From an uncultured Lachnospiraceae bacterium (GTDB lineage: Bacteria; Bacillota; Clostridia; Lachnospirales; Lachnospiraceae), in the NCBI GenBank assembly GCA_949738465.1, contig CATJBQ010000109.1:1-41369 (forward strand): a DNA stretch of 41,369 bases. Direction: 5' to 3'. The notes under the pieces were generated by a model that searched no databases, was not told where the DNA came from, and worked only from the letters and a program-made list of their open reading frames with translations. Shown here piece by piece: positions 1 to 7,955 of the stretch. The position numbers and the translations under genes are program-made. Positions within the stretch are counted from its first letter, which is position 1, and each line of letters starts with the position of its first letter.

Positions 1-6
1 ATACAT
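1..6 (-). CDS. start of a gene running off the left edge (first two codons only)
   Basis: On the minus strand an ATG reads from position 6 towards 4, followed by TAT, and then the window ends. It is preceded by a good ribosome binding site, AAAGGAG, about 8 bases upstream, and by a promoter-like pair at 45-71. This is all that can be seen; the product is unknown. The gene is in the same orientation as the AraC-type regulator at 81-719 and could be a sugar-related target or neighbour of it, but that is inference. Confidence 0.45.
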
Positions 7-44
7 GATCTGTCTCCTTTCCACAGCAGATTCCCTATCACTAT

Positions 45-71
45 ATTATAAATTTTCCCATCAATCGTCAA
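45..71 (-). promoter_or_regulatory. predicted sigma-A promoter of the gene leaving the left edge
   Basis: On the minus strand TTGACG (71-66) is followed 15 bases later by TATAAT (50-45); with a 17-base spacer the hexamer would be TAATAT. It lies just past the stop codon of the AraC-type regulator and ahead of the ribosome binding site of the leftmost gene. Confidence 0.4.
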
Positions 72-80
72 TCAAAACCT

Positions 81-719
81 TTATTTTTCCCGTTCCCGCC
101 GCCGGTACTGGCTGGGAGTCAATCCCGTTTGCGCTTTAAACTGCCGCATAAAATGAATGTCGCTGTGATAACCGCACATTTCCGCAATCTGATAAACAGG
201 AAGGGCTGTGGAATCCAGAAACCCCATAGCATAGCCTGTTCTGGCCTGGATCCGGTCCCGATTGACGCTGATTCCGAAAATCTCTTTGTAAATATGTTGA
301 AATGCTGACCGGCTCAAACCGGCCTCCCCTGCCATCGTATCGATTCTGTATTCCCGGCCCGGTTCATTGTACATCATGCCCCGGATCCGGTTCAGCACGG
401 AAAAATGAGGGTTTGGGTGAGCCGTATGGAAATGCTCCCCAATCCGGTTGAACAGGAGCCTGAGGTACAGGGACAGATTGGCGCATCTAAGGCTCCGGGC
501 AGCATGAAATTCATAGGTAATAAAGCGGACAAGCTCAGAAAGTTCATCTAAGTCAGGCACAGATACTGGTAGGTCAAAGGGGATCTGAAGCTCCTGGAGC
601 ATCAGAAGATCCCGCCTGCTCAAGGATAAATGAATCCAGTCATCCATATATTCTCCGCCATATGCTCCGTATTTCTGGAGTGTTCCCTGCCGGTAAAAAA
701 TAAAAAATGGCGAGGTCAT
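81..719 (-). CDS. AraC-family transcriptional regulator, apparently N-terminally shortened
   Basis: DNA-binding regulator, 212 aa from the chosen start. The C-terminal ~100 residues form a typical AraC double helix-turn-helix: one helix pair around DTMAGEAGLSRSAFQHIYKE, a second around IAEMCGYHSDIHFMRQFK, ending in GLTPSQYRR. The N-terminal part contains only the end of the usual sugar-sensing cupin (RQGTLQKYGAYGGEYMDDW, which in relatives sits about 50-60 residues into the domain). I chose the ATG at 719 because AGAGGG lies 5 bases upstream; the frame is open to an ATG at 791, but that has no ribosome binding site and overlaps the neighbouring promoter. Either way the protein is shorter than the usual 260-290 residues. 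It is divergent from the GH51 arabinofuranosidase gene and is the likely regulator of it; the truncation may have altered sensing. Confidence 0.75.
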   Translation of the reverse strand: MTSPFFIFYRQGTLQKYGAYGGEYMDDWIHLSLSRRDLLMLQELQIPFDLPVSVPDLDELSELVRFITYEFHAARSLRCANLSLYLRLLFNRIGEHFHTAHPNPHFSVLNRIRGMMYNEPGREYRIDTMAGEAGLSRSAFQHIYKEIFGISVNRDRIQARTGYAMGFLDSTALPVYQIAEMCGYHSDIHFMRQFKAQTGLTPSQYRRREREK

Positions 720-792
720 AATAACCCTCTGTCCTCCGAGAAGCATCTGGGACGGATTGCACAATATGTTAGTTTTAGAACAGAATCCCATA

Positions 793-820
793 TCGACAAA
801 AGAAGAAAAAATGCTAAAAT
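793..820 (+). promoter_or_regulatory. predicted sigma-A promoter of the arabinofuranosidase gene
   Basis: TCGACA (793-798) and TAAAAT (815-820) are separated by 16 bases, 34 bases upstream of the abfA start. The site sits directly next to the 5' end of the divergent AraC-type gene, the normal arrangement for a locally acting sugar regulator. Confidence 0.5.
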
Positions 821-853
821 AAACCTATCAAACAGGAAAGAAGGAAAGAATCC

Positions 854-2347
854 ATGAAAGCAAAGATCAAAGCAGACAAAGCAAAAATCATCAGTAAGAT
901 CGATGAGCGCATTTACAGCTCCTTCCTGGAGCATCTGGGCCGGGCCGTGTACGGAGGCATTTATGAGCCGGAGCATGAGACGGCGGACGATATGGGATTC
1001 CGCCAGGATGTGCTGAACACGGTAAAGGAATTGAACCCGCCCCTGATCCGTTACCCGGGAGGTAATTTTGTATCCGGGTACAACTGGGAGGACACCGTGG
1101 GGGACAAGGCCAAAAGGCCCCGGCGGATGGAGCTGGCCTGGTTTTCGGTGGAGACCAACCAGGTGGGACTGGATGAATTCCAGGAATGGGCCAGACGCGC
1201 AGGCAGCCAGGTGATGATGGCAGTAAACCTGGGAACCCGGGGGCCTGCAGAAGCAGGCAATGTGGTGGAATACTGTAATTCCAGAACAGACACCTATTAT
1301 GCCAACATGCGTCGGGAAAATGGATTCGAGGAGCCCTTCGGCATCCATACCTGGTGCCTGGGCAATGAGATGGACGGCCCCTGGCAGATCGGCCATAAAA
1401 CCGCTTACGAATACGCCCGCACTGCCTGCGAGGCGGCAAAGATTATGAAATGGACAGACCCCACCATCGAGCTGGTTGCCTGCGGAAGCTCCAACAGCGG
1501 GATGCCCACCTTTGGGGAATGGGAGGAGACGGTGCTGCGGGAATGCTACGAGCATGTGGATTATATTTCACTGCACAATTACTATGGAAACCGCGAGAAC
1601 AATACGCCGGACTATCTGGGCTGTTCCCTGGAAATGGGGCGGTTTATCGAGACGGTTGCGGCCATCTGTGATAAGATCAAAGGGGAGAAAAAGGGGGATA
1701 AGGATATCTATCTGTCCTTTGACGAGTGGAATGTGTGGTTCCATTCCAACGAGGCGGATGAAAAAATCGAAAAATGGCAGGTTGCGCCGCCTTTGCTGGA
1801 GGATATTTACAATCTGGAGGACGCACTTGTGGTGGGCTGCCTGCTCAATACTCTGATCAACCATTCAGACCGGGTGAAAATCGCCTGTCTGGCCCAACTG
1901 GTCAATGTGATTGCTCCCATTATGACGGTAAACGGAGGGGATTTATGGCTGCAGACCACCTTTTATCCCTATCTGTACGCAGCCCGTTTTGGCAGAGGAA
2001 CCGCGCTGGATGCGGAGGTGGAATGCGATACTTATGCCGGGAGTAAGGAGGCGGCGATTCCCTATGTGGATTGTTCTGTTGTTTATTCTAAGGAGCGTGG
2101 AGAAGTGGTTTTGTTTGTGGTCAACCGGCATTTGACCGAGGCGATAGAGGTGGCTCTGGAGCTTAAGGGCTTTTGGGCGGAGCAGGTGTTGGAGCATAAG
2201 GTACTGAACCATACGGACCTGAAGGCGGTTAATTCTCCCAAGGCGCCTCGGAATGTGACGCCCTATGACGGCGAGGCGGCGGTGGATTCCGTTACCTTAG
2301 AGCCCCATTCCTATCATATGATCCGCATTAAAGTAAAATCAGAGTAA
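854..2347 (+). CDS. abfA: alpha-N-arabinofuranosidase, GH51
   Basis: Intracellular glycoside hydrolase, 497 aa, removing terminal alpha-L-arabinofuranosyl residues from arabinan or arabinoxylan oligosaccharides. The family signatures are clear: YPGGNFVSGYNWEDTVG (residues 67-83), acid/base Glu172 in CLGNEMDGPW, and nucleophile Glu291 in FDEWNVWF. The length matches intracellular GH51 enzymes and there is no signal peptide. AGGAAAG lies about 10 bases before the ATG. The C-terminal part is the usual beta-sandwich region and ends at SYHMIRIKV. It is a single-gene unit divergent from an AraC-type regulator. Transport of the substrate is not encoded nearby; the ABC system at 34413-37914 has no visible link to arabinose. 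Confidence 0.93.
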   Translation: MKAKIKADKAKIISKIDERIYSSFLEHLGRAVYGGIYEPEHETADDMGFRQDVLNTVKELNPPLIRYPGGNFVSGYNWEDTVGDKAKRPRRMELAWFSVETNQVGLDEFQEWARRAGSQVMMAVNLGTRGPAEAGNVVEYCNSRTDTYYANMRRENGFEEPFGIHTWCLGNEMDGPWQIGHKTAYEYARTACEAAKIMKWTDPTIELVACGSSNSGMPTFGEWEETVLRECYEHVDYISLHNYYGNRENNTPDYLGCSLEMGRFIETVAAICDKIKGEKKGDKDIYLSFDEWNVWFHSNEADEKIEKWQVAPPLLEDIYNLEDALVVGCLLNTLINHSDRVKIACLAQLVNVIAPIMTVNGGDLWLQTTFYPYLYAARFGRGTALDAEVECDTYAGSKEAAIPYVDCSVVYSKERGEVVLFVVNRHLTEAIEVALELKGFWAEQVLEHKVLNHTDLKAVNSPKAPRNVTPYDGEAAVDSVTLEPHSYHMIRIKVKSE

Positions 2348-2365
2348 TATAAAAGGATCCCTTGC

Positions 2366-2394
2366 TTGCCTTTTTTTCGTGGAAATGGTAAGAT
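2366..2394 (+). promoter_or_regulatory. predicted promoter for the Uma2-family gene
   Basis: TTGCCT (2366-2371), a 17-base spacer and TAAGAT (2389-2394), in the short gap after the arabinofuranosidase gene. A GC-rich imperfect stem (2414-2440) follows but has no T-run. Confidence 0.35.
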
Positions 2395-2475
2395 ACAGAC
2401 AGAAAAGAATGTTGGGGGGAAAAGACCTCTTTTTCTCCCCGGCATCGTCAAAACACACGAAGGGAAATGACGCTT

Positions 2476-3042
2476 ATGCTGCCGCATTTACAGCCACAAC
2501 TGGAAAAAATGACACTGGAACAATATGAAAATCTTCCGGAAGAGAACAGGGCAGAGGTTTATGACGGGGTAATTTTTTATATGGCCAGTCCTTCGCAGAT
2601 TCACCAGTCAATACTTTTGGAGCTTGGTACATTGCTGAATGCCTATGTAAAGGGAAAAAAAGGCGGATGCAGGGTGTTCCTCGCCCCATTTGACGTATTG
2701 CTTTCTGATACGCCTCTTACGATCGTGCAGCCAGATCTCATGATTGTCTGTGACAACAACAAATTAGATGGAAAGCGTTGTAACGGCGCCCCTGATTTTA
2801 TTGTAGAGGTTGTTTCTCCAGGCAATGCCGCGGATGATTATATTCGTAAGCTTTACTATTACAAATATGCCGGAGTGCGTGAATATTGGATTGTGGATCC
2901 CCGCCGTAAGACAGTGACGGTCAACTACTTTGAGGGAGGGCTGCTGAATGTACAGTATTCCTTCGAATCTGCCATCAAGGTGAATATTTATGACGATCTG
3001 CTGATTCATTTTTCAGAGATTGCTGATTTGTTAAATATTTAA
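2476..3042 (+). CDS. Uma2-family (DUF820) PD-(D/E)XK nuclease-like protein
   Basis: 188 aa. The fold signatures are VQPDLMIVCD, then PDFIVEVVSPGN (the Asp and Glu of the PD-(D/E)XK core), then RKLYYYKYAGVREYWIVDP. This set defines the Uma2/DUF820 family, which is common in cyanobacteria and Firmicutes and whose biological role is unproven. The frame also has an ATG at 2467, but GAAGGGAA lies only one or two bases ahead of it; the ATG at 2476 has a proper spacing of about 11 bases. The gene has its own predicted promoter. It sits in an accessory stretch with two other PD-(D/E)XK proteins, but nothing shows that they cooperate. Confidence 0.8.
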   Translation: MLPHLQPQLEKMTLEQYENLPEENRAEVYDGVIFYMASPSQIHQSILLELGTLLNAYVKGKKGGCRVFLAPFDVLLSDTPLTIVQPDLMIVCDNNKLDGKRCNGAPDFIVEVVSPGNAADDYIRKLYYYKYAGVREYWIVDPRRKTVTVNYFEGGLLNVQYSFESAIKVNIYDDLLIHFSEIADLLNI

Positions 3043-3068
3043 CGAAAAAAGCTGAGGAAGGAGTTCTT

Positions 3069-4019
3069 ATGAAAAGTATATTTGACGATTTTATCAAACA
3101 GGCAGACAGCCGGAAGCTTGGGATCGAAGGCTTCTATGTCCTTAAAAATGGAAAGGCGGTCTGTGAACACCGGTGGACTCCCGACCGGGCCAGAAACATC
3201 TATTCCAATACGAAAAGCTTCGTGTCAACCGCCATCGGTATTGCCATGGACGAAGGTGTTCTTTCCTTGGAAGACCGTCTTGTGGATATTTTTCCGGAAA
3301 AGGCGCCCCAGGGTGGAAATCCGGGGCTGGAGAAGATTACGCTCCGGCATCTTCTGACCATGTCCTCCGGCTTTGGAAAAGCATTGCTGATGAATCAGGA
3401 CAGAAGTGCAGGGGTGGGATTTCCGGATTATGTGGAATATATGATGTCACAGCCGGTAATCTGTGAGCCGGGAAGCGCTTTCTGCTACTCTACAGGGGAC
3501 AGCATCCTGGCCGCCCGTATGCTGGAGGAGCGGCTGGGCAAAAATCTCCAGGAATATATGTATGAGCGGCTGCTTCGGCCCATGTCCATTCCCCTTCCCA
3601 TCTGGCAGAGCTGCCCGAAGGGACACCCGGTGGGAGGCGGCGGCATGTTCCTGCGGCTTACCGACATGGCAAAGCTGGGACAACTATATCTGGACGGAGG
3701 GATCTGGGAAGGACAGCAGCTGGTTCCCGAAGCATGGATCCGGGAAGCTTCCTCCAGGCAGATTGACAATTCCCTGCCGGAGGATAAGAAAGAGGACGGT
3801 ACGCCCCGAAGTCCCTGGCATGGATGGGGCTACGGCTATCAGTTCTGGCTAAGCCAGTATCCCGGTTCCTTCCGGGCAGACGGAGCCTTTGGCCAGATTA
3901 CCATGGTGCTGCCGCAGCTTTCCATGGTTCTTGCGGTGCAGTGCCCGGAGGAGGGGGATTTTTCCAGGGTACAGGAGGCGCTGCATGAGCTGATCTGTTG
4001 TTTGCTAGAAAGAGAATAG
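3069..4019 (+). CDS. serine hydrolase of the class C beta-lactamase/penicillin-binding-protein family
   Basis: 316 aa. The nucleophile motif SxxK is Ser46-Asn-Thr-Lys49 (YSNTKSF), the second motif is Tyr140-Ser-Thr (FCYSTGDS), and the WGYGYQFW segment at 253-260 followed by DGAFGQ near 271-276 is typical of the esterase-like branch annotated as beta-lactamase-related serine hydrolases. There is no signal peptide, so an intracellular esterase or amidase is more likely than a resistance enzyme or a cell-wall DD-peptidase. AGGAAGGAG sits 6 bases before the ATG. It starts 26 bases after the Uma2 gene and is followed 42 bases later by a methyltransferase, so it may be co-transcribed with both. The substrate cannot be told. 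Confidence 0.85.
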   Translation: MKSIFDDFIKQADSRKLGIEGFYVLKNGKAVCEHRWTPDRARNIYSNTKSFVSTAIGIAMDEGVLSLEDRLVDIFPEKAPQGGNPGLEKITLRHLLTMSSGFGKALLMNQDRSAGVGFPDYVEYMMSQPVICEPGSAFCYSTGDSILAARMLEERLGKNLQEYMYERLLRPMSIPLPIWQSCPKGHPVGGGGMFLRLTDMAKLGQLYLDGGIWEGQQLVPEAWIREASSRQIDNSLPEDKKEDGTPRSPWHGWGYGYQFWLSQYPGSFRADGAFGQITMVLPQLSMVLAVQCPEEGDFSRVQEALHELICCLLERE

Positions 4020-4061
4020 AACGGCTGTATGCCCAAAGGGCAGGGCGGAAAAGGAGGAGAA

Positions 4062-4721
4062 ATGGAACGGTATGGGAAAGTCGGCCTGTTTTGGGATGAC
4101 GTCTTCCAAAAAGAGGAGATTAAGCTCCCAAAGGAGGGGGAAAGCGGTAATGAAGCTTTTGATGAAGGACTTCGCTGGCTTACGGAAAATGCTTCTTCCG
4201 TAATGGATTTTGGCTGCGCCAGCGGAACGTTGCTGCTTTTATGCAGCCAATATGGCACGGCAGAGCATATCGGGATTGACCTTTCTGCTGCCGCCGTTGC
4301 CAAGGCCAGAAAAAAGGGGGCGCTGATGCACCGGGGGCGGTTTTCGTTTTTCTGCGGCGGTGTTGAAACCCTTAAGGACATGGAAACAGCCTCCATGGAT
4401 GCGGCAATCCTGTCAAATATTATCGATAACCTTTATCCGGAGGATGCTCATTGCGTTTTAAAAGAGGTTCAGAGGATTTTAAGGCCGGATGGCAGGCTGT
4501 TGGTGAAATTGAATGATTTTTTGACCGACGGACAGATTTTGGACTATGGAATCCGAAAGATCCAGGATCACCTGCTGGATGATGGGCTGCTTTTGTGGAA
4601 CAATTCCACGGAGGAGTGGGATGAGATCCTGCAGTCCTATTTTATCATTGAACGGTTCCGGAAGATCTATTATGAAGAACACGGCCAGTATAATCGCTTG
4701 TATCATTTGATTCAAGGATGA
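4062..4721 (+). CDS. class I SAM-dependent methyltransferase
   Basis: 219 aa. Motif I is VMDFGCASGTLLLL, the acidic end of strand 2 is GIDLS, and post-motif regions DAAILSNIIDNLYPED and LKEVQRILRPDGRLLVKLNDF complete a Rossmann methyltransferase of the UbiE/Methyltransf_11 type. The substrate is unknown. The start at 4062 is chosen because AGGAGG lies 4-9 bases upstream; an in-frame ATG at 4029 would add eleven Gly/Lys-rich residues that are partly the ribosome binding site. It begins 42 bases after the serine hydrolase stop and ends 18 bases before the next gene. Confidence 0.85.
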   Translation: MERYGKVGLFWDDVFQKEEIKLPKEGESGNEAFDEGLRWLTENASSVMDFGCASGTLLLLCSQYGTAEHIGIDLSAAAVAKARKKGALMHRGRFSFFCGGVETLKDMETASMDAAILSNIIDNLYPEDAHCVLKEVQRILRPDGRLLVKLNDFLTDGQILDYGIRKIQDHLLDDGLLLWNNSTEEWDEILQSYFIIERFRKIYYEEHGQYNRLYHLIQG

Positions 4722-4739
4722 GCTTGTGGAGGAAAGAAT

Positions 4740-6317
4740 ATGAAATGCTTCAATACAGAAGGGGTTTGCCACCCGGAAGAACATTATATGGTGAAGCTTG
4801 AGCATAGACTGGAGCAGATGAAAGATTCCCTGGTTGACCGGAAAAAATATTTTGTTATTAATAGAGGGAGACAGTATGGAAAGACCACAACTTTAGAGGC
4901 TCTGGAGAGGTATCTGCAGGATACGTATCTTGTAATAGCGCTGGATTTTCAATTGATCGGGACGGAAGATTTCTCTAGTGAGACGGCATTTGTAAAAGCT
5001 TTTGCAGGGGCTGTCAGTGAGGTGCTAGGTGCGGGAGAAATGAAGGAAAAGGAAGAATTGTCAGAGCTTTTGGAGGAAACCGGTAACAGAAGCCTAAAGG
5101 AGTTATTTGCCTGTCTGAGCCGGATGTGCGCAAAAGCTTCAAGGCCCATCGTCTTGATGATTGATGAGGTTGACAGTGCGTCAAACAATCAGGTATTTAT
5201 TGATTTTCTGGCTCAATTGAGAGGATATTATCTGAAAAGAAATAAATTTCCAATTTTTCATTCCGTAATTCTTGCAGGAGTATATGATATTAAAAATATA
5301 AAACTGAAGTTACGCCCGGAAGCAGAGCATCGGTATAACAGTCCGTGGAATATTGCTGCAAAGTTTAATATAGATTTAAGTTTTTCTGCGATTGAAATTG
5401 CACAAATGTTGCAGGAATACGAAGCAGATCATGAAACAGGGATGAAGCCCAAGGAAGTTGCGGAAGAAATTTTTGCGTATACATCGGGCTATCCAGTGCT
5501 TGTATCATCAATATGCAAATGCCTGGATGAAGAACTGTCAGATGATAACGGAGCAGGTGAACTGGAGCAGGTGTGGTCGCAAGAGGGGGTGAAAAAAGCA
5601 GTAATGGTCATATTGAAGGAGAATCCGCCTTTATTTGAAAGTATGGCAAAGCAGCTTGATATGTATCCGGATCTCTGGCGGATCATTGAGGATATTATAT
5701 ACCGTGGAAAGCGAATTCCCTTCAGCCCGCAAGAGAGATCCATTCATCTTGGTATTATGTTTGGATTTCTGAAGGAAGAAAATAATCATGTGGCTGTTGC
5801 AAATCGTATGTTTGAAATGTGTCTGCTGAATATGTTTCTGGCGAAAGAAGCAGTTACTAGTGAAGTATTTTCACAGGGAGAGAGCGATAGATTACGATTT
5901 GTCAAGGATAACCGGCTGGATATGGATCTGGTCCTAAAAAAATTTGTTGAATATTTCCATGAAATCTATGGAGAAAAAGATATTAGGTTTATTGAAAACT
6001 ATGGACGTAAATTTTTTCTATTATATTTAAAGCCAATTATAAATGGTACAGGAAACTATTATATTGAAGCGCAGACAAGAGACGCGAGACGCACAGATAT
6101 CATTGTGGATTATCTGGGAGAGCAGTTTATTGTGGAACTAAAGATCTGGCATGGCAATGAGTATAATGAGAGAGGAGAAGAACAGCTTATCGATTATCTG
6201 GAATATTACCACAAGGATAAGGGATATATGCTTAGCTTTAATTTTAATAAAAAGAAGGAAATTGGAGTGAAGGAGATTCATATTGATAACCGGATAATTA
6301 CAGAGGCAGTTGTATAA
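4740..6317 (+). CDS. AAA-like ATPase with C-terminal PD-(D/E)XK nuclease-like domain
   Basis: 525 aa. The N-terminal start (FNTEGVCHPEEHYMV) and the P-loop variant NRGRQYGKTT (residues 41-50) are typical of the AAA-ATPase-like family of Clostridia and Bacteroidetes that is expanded in gut genomes. Walker B is LMIDEVDSAS (139-148). The C-terminal ~90 residues hold TDIIVDYLGEQFIVELKIW, a PD-(D/E)XK core with Asp and Glu-x-Lys, then EEQLIDYLEYY. The function is not established; roles in defence, toxin-antitoxin-like behaviour or mobile DNA have been proposed for relatives. GGAGG is 6-10 bases before the ATG. Its composition is more AT-rich than the flanking genes, which fits recent acquisition. 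A second, distinct member of the superfamily is at 8356-10041. Confidence 0.85.
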   Translation: MKCFNTEGVCHPEEHYMVKLEHRLEQMKDSLVDRKKYFVINRGRQYGKTTTLEALERYLQDTYLVIALDFQLIGTEDFSSETAFVKAFAGAVSEVLGAGEMKEKEELSELLEETGNRSLKELFACLSRMCAKASRPIVLMIDEVDSASNNQVFIDFLAQLRGYYLKRNKFPIFHSVILAGVYDIKNIKLKLRPEAEHRYNSPWNIAAKFNIDLSFSAIEIAQMLQEYEADHETGMKPKEVAEEIFAYTSGYPVLVSSICKCLDEELSDDNGAGELEQVWSQEGVKKAVMVILKENPPLFESMAKQLDMYPDLWRIIEDIIYRGKRIPFSPQERSIHLGIMFGFLKEENNHVAVANRMFEMCLLNMFLAKEAVTSEVFSQGESDRLRFVKDNRLDMDLVLKKFVEYFHEIYGEKDIRFIENYGRKFFLLYLKPIINGTGNYYIEAQTRDARRTDIIVDYLGEQFIVELKIWHGNEYNERGEEQLIDYLEYYHKDKGYMLSFNFNKKKEIGVKEIHIDNRIITEAVV

Positions 6318-6337
6318 GAAACAAGAGAGGAGACAAT

Positions 6338-6592
6338 ATGGCATTAAAAAGCAGTGTAGAGCGCGCACAGCGTGCCACAGGCGGATTTGCCTGTGCAAAG
6401 AAGCATATCGTGATCCAGTATGGAGACAAGGAGCAGCCGGAGGCATTTCTTCTGGACTTAATCCGCAGGGACATCCTGGCAAGGGGCATTAAGGATGCGG
6501 ATGTCATGGAGCTGGATGTGTACATTAAGCCGGAGGAGGGCGCCGTATTTTATGTGCTGAACAAGGAGATTCAGGGGCGCGTGGCCTTTTAA
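6338..6592 (+). CDS. small protein of the DUF6465 type
   Basis: 84 aa. The core HIVIQYGDKEQ, followed by a helix and then LDVYIKPEEGAVFYVLN and a closing IQGRVAF, matches my memory of the DUF6465 domain of Lachnospiraceae (usual pattern VQYxxxE...LKVYVKPEE..AYYVIN). Many relatives have a Lys/Ala-rich N-terminal extension that is absent here. There are no catalytic motifs; the role is unknown. GAGGAG is 5-10 bases before the ATG. It lies 20 bases after the ATPase gene and 73 bases before parA, in the same direction. Confidence 0.75.
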   Translation: MALKSSVERAQRATGGFACAKKHIVIQYGDKEQPEAFLLDLIRRDILARGIKDADVMELDVYIKPEEGAVFYVLNKEIQGRVAF

Positions 6593-6665
6593 GGAGATAT
6601 GGCGTGATTTTTCGGAAGAGAAATTCAGAAGTATTTAGGAAAATGAAGAGAAAGGAAGCGGCAGT

Positions 6666-7427
6666 ATGGCAGTGACATTTGTAGTAGCAAATCAAAAAGG
6701 AGGCATCGGTAAGACCACGACGGCGACGACCTTGGCGGGGATTCTTGCGAAAAAGGGCAGGACGCTTCTGATTGACGCGGATCCCCAGGGGAACAGTACG
6801 GCTACCTATCAGGCTCAGGTAGAGGACTGCGCCACCCTTTACGACGTGATCGTGGATTCCGAGATCCTGCCGCTGGCGGAGGCCGTCCAGCATATGCCAA
6901 ACGGCGACATTGTGGCGTCGGATCCGCTGCTGTCCAAAGCGGAGAAGCTGCTGGACGGAGACGTGGAAGGGCTGTACCGGCTGAAGGACGCGGTGGAGGA
7001 GATGGAGGGCTATGAGTACCTGGTGATCGATACGGCCCCTTCTTTGAGTGTGATCCTCTATAACTGTCTGATTGCGGCGGACCAGGTGATTATCCCGGTG
7101 ATGGCGGACGCCTATTCCATGCAGGGGCTTTCACAGCTTTACGATACCATCAAGGCGGTAAAACGGCGGCAGAACCCCAAGCTTACCGTGGCCGGGCTGC
7201 TGCTGGTAAAATACTCCGGCCGCTCCAACCTGGAAAAAAGGGTGCTGCAAGAGCTTCAGGAGCTGGCCGAAGGGATGGGCAGCAGGCTGTTTTCCGTGGC
7301 CATCCGGGAGTGTGTTAAGGTGAAGGAGGCCCAGACCCAGAAAAAATTGCTGACGGAGTACGCACCGGGCTGCTCCAGCATGCAGGATTATTTTGCCTTT
7401 GCGGAGGAACTGCTGGAAGGGATCTGA
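6666..7427 (+). CDS. ParA/Soj-family ATPase, without an adjacent ParB
   Basis: 253 aa. A deviant Walker A motif KGGIGKTT (residues 11-18) with the signature Lys, a Walker A' region LLIDADPQGN, and YLVIDTAPS for Walker B define the ParA/MinD family. These ATPases bind DNA or membranes as dimers and position plasmids, chromosomes or protein complexes. No parB or centromere-like repeat is seen beside it. AAAGGAAG precedes the ATG by about 8 bases. It is followed after 11 bases by a lipoprotein-like gene that looks damaged. It may be a remnant of a plasmid or integrative element, or an orphan ParA with another cargo. Confidence 0.9.
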   Translation: MAVTFVVANQKGGIGKTTTATTLAGILAKKGRTLLIDADPQGNSTATYQAQVEDCATLYDVIVDSEILPLAEAVQHMPNGDIVASDPLLSKAEKLLDGDVEGLYRLKDAVEEMEGYEYLVIDTAPSLSVILYNCLIAADQVIIPVMADAYSMQGLSQLYDTIKAVKRRQNPKLTVAGLLLVKYSGRSNLEKRVLQELQELAEGMGSRLFSVAIRECVKVKEAQTQKKLLTEYAPGCSSMQDYFAFAEELLEGI

Positions 7428-7438
7428 AGGAGGAACGC

Positions 7439-7909
7439 ATGAAAAAGGGATGGCTGGCTTGGATCATGATGGCGGTTATGGCAGTATTTTTGACGGCCTG
7501 CCAGGGGACACCGACGGATGAGAACCATCCGGATGACCAGAACGAGCAGGCAAAGACAGCTTCCGGGACCTTGACCCAGGTGGTTCACGAGACTTTGCGG
7601 GGAAGTATCGGACTGTATCTGCCGCAGGATTGGGCGTATCAGATCCGGGATATTCCCTGTCTGCCGGGCTCCACCAGGGACGATATTCTGACCACGCCGG
7701 AAATGGTGGCGGCCCTTTACGGAAGCGGGTTATGCCCTCAGCGGCCAGATGCTGGATTACTGGACGAATTTCATGAAAACCGGGGATCCCAATGGCGTGG
7801 GTCTGCCGGAGTGGAGGCCCTGCCGGAGGGAGGATCCTTTTGTATGGGAATTTGTCTGAGGGAGGATTTTTGTAAAAAAGGGAAATTGCCGAAGAGCGGA
7901 TTTTTGTAA
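7439..7909 (+). CDS. lipoprotein-like ORF with an out-of-frame foreign tail, probably non-functional
   Basis: 156 aa as read. The first ~22 residues are a clear lipoprotein signal peptide ending in LTAC, followed by a charged linker (TDENHPDDQNEQ) and a short part resembling the beginning of a periplasmic or extracytoplasmic domain (GSIGLYLPQDWAYQI). From about 7690 onward the DNA codes for a carboxylesterase C-terminus in a different frame, so the last ~70 residues of this reading are translation of the wrong frame. Its start has a good ribosome binding site (AAGGAGG, 5 bases) and it follows parA closely. Most likely a deletion joined the first third of a lipoprotein gene to the end of an esterase gene. 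Confidence 0.55.
   Translation: MKKGWLAWIMMAVMAVFLTACQGTPTDENHPDDQNEQAKTASGTLTQVVHETLRGSIGLYLPQDWAYQIRDIPCLPGSTRDDILTTPEMVAALYGSGLCPQRPDAGLLDEFHENRGSQWRGSAGVEALPEGGSFCMGICLREDFCKKGKLPKSGFL
7692..7859 (+). pseudogene. 3' remnant of a type-B carboxylesterase gene
   Basis: In the frame shifted from the lipoprotein ORF, codons from 7692 read RRKWWRPFTEAGYALS, then QMLDYWTNFMKTGDPNG, then LPEW and a stop at 7857-7859. The pattern LS..M..YW.NF.KTGDPNG..LPEW is the conserved end of the para-nitrobenzyl-esterase/carboxylesterase family. The same frame is closed by TGA at 7689-7691, so nothing upstream belongs to it. Only about 55 of roughly 500 codons remain. Seen directly; the interpretation as a deletion scar is inference. 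Confidence 0.75.
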
Positions 7910-7927
7910 AAAGGGTAATTGCCGGAA
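7864..7927 (+). repeat. imperfect 34-bp tandem duplication
   Basis: GGATTTTTGTAAAAAAGGGA at 7864 recurs as GGATTTTTGTAAAAAGGGTA at 7898, both continuing into AATTGCCG, so the period is 34 bases. It directly follows the esterase remnant and belongs to the decayed stretch. Confidence 0.7.
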
Positions 7928-7955
7928 ACGAGACGAAGAAAGTGGAGCAGGAAAG

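Noticed and set aside
716..1555. Long open frame antisense to the arabinofuranosidase gene
   Set aside because: Opposite strand of conserved GH51 catalytic sequence; low-complexity, no domain and no start signal.
2414..2440. G-rich/C-rich stem after abfA as a terminator
   Set aside because: The stem is imperfect with almost no loop, and no T-run follows; it could be a weak structure but not a supported terminator.
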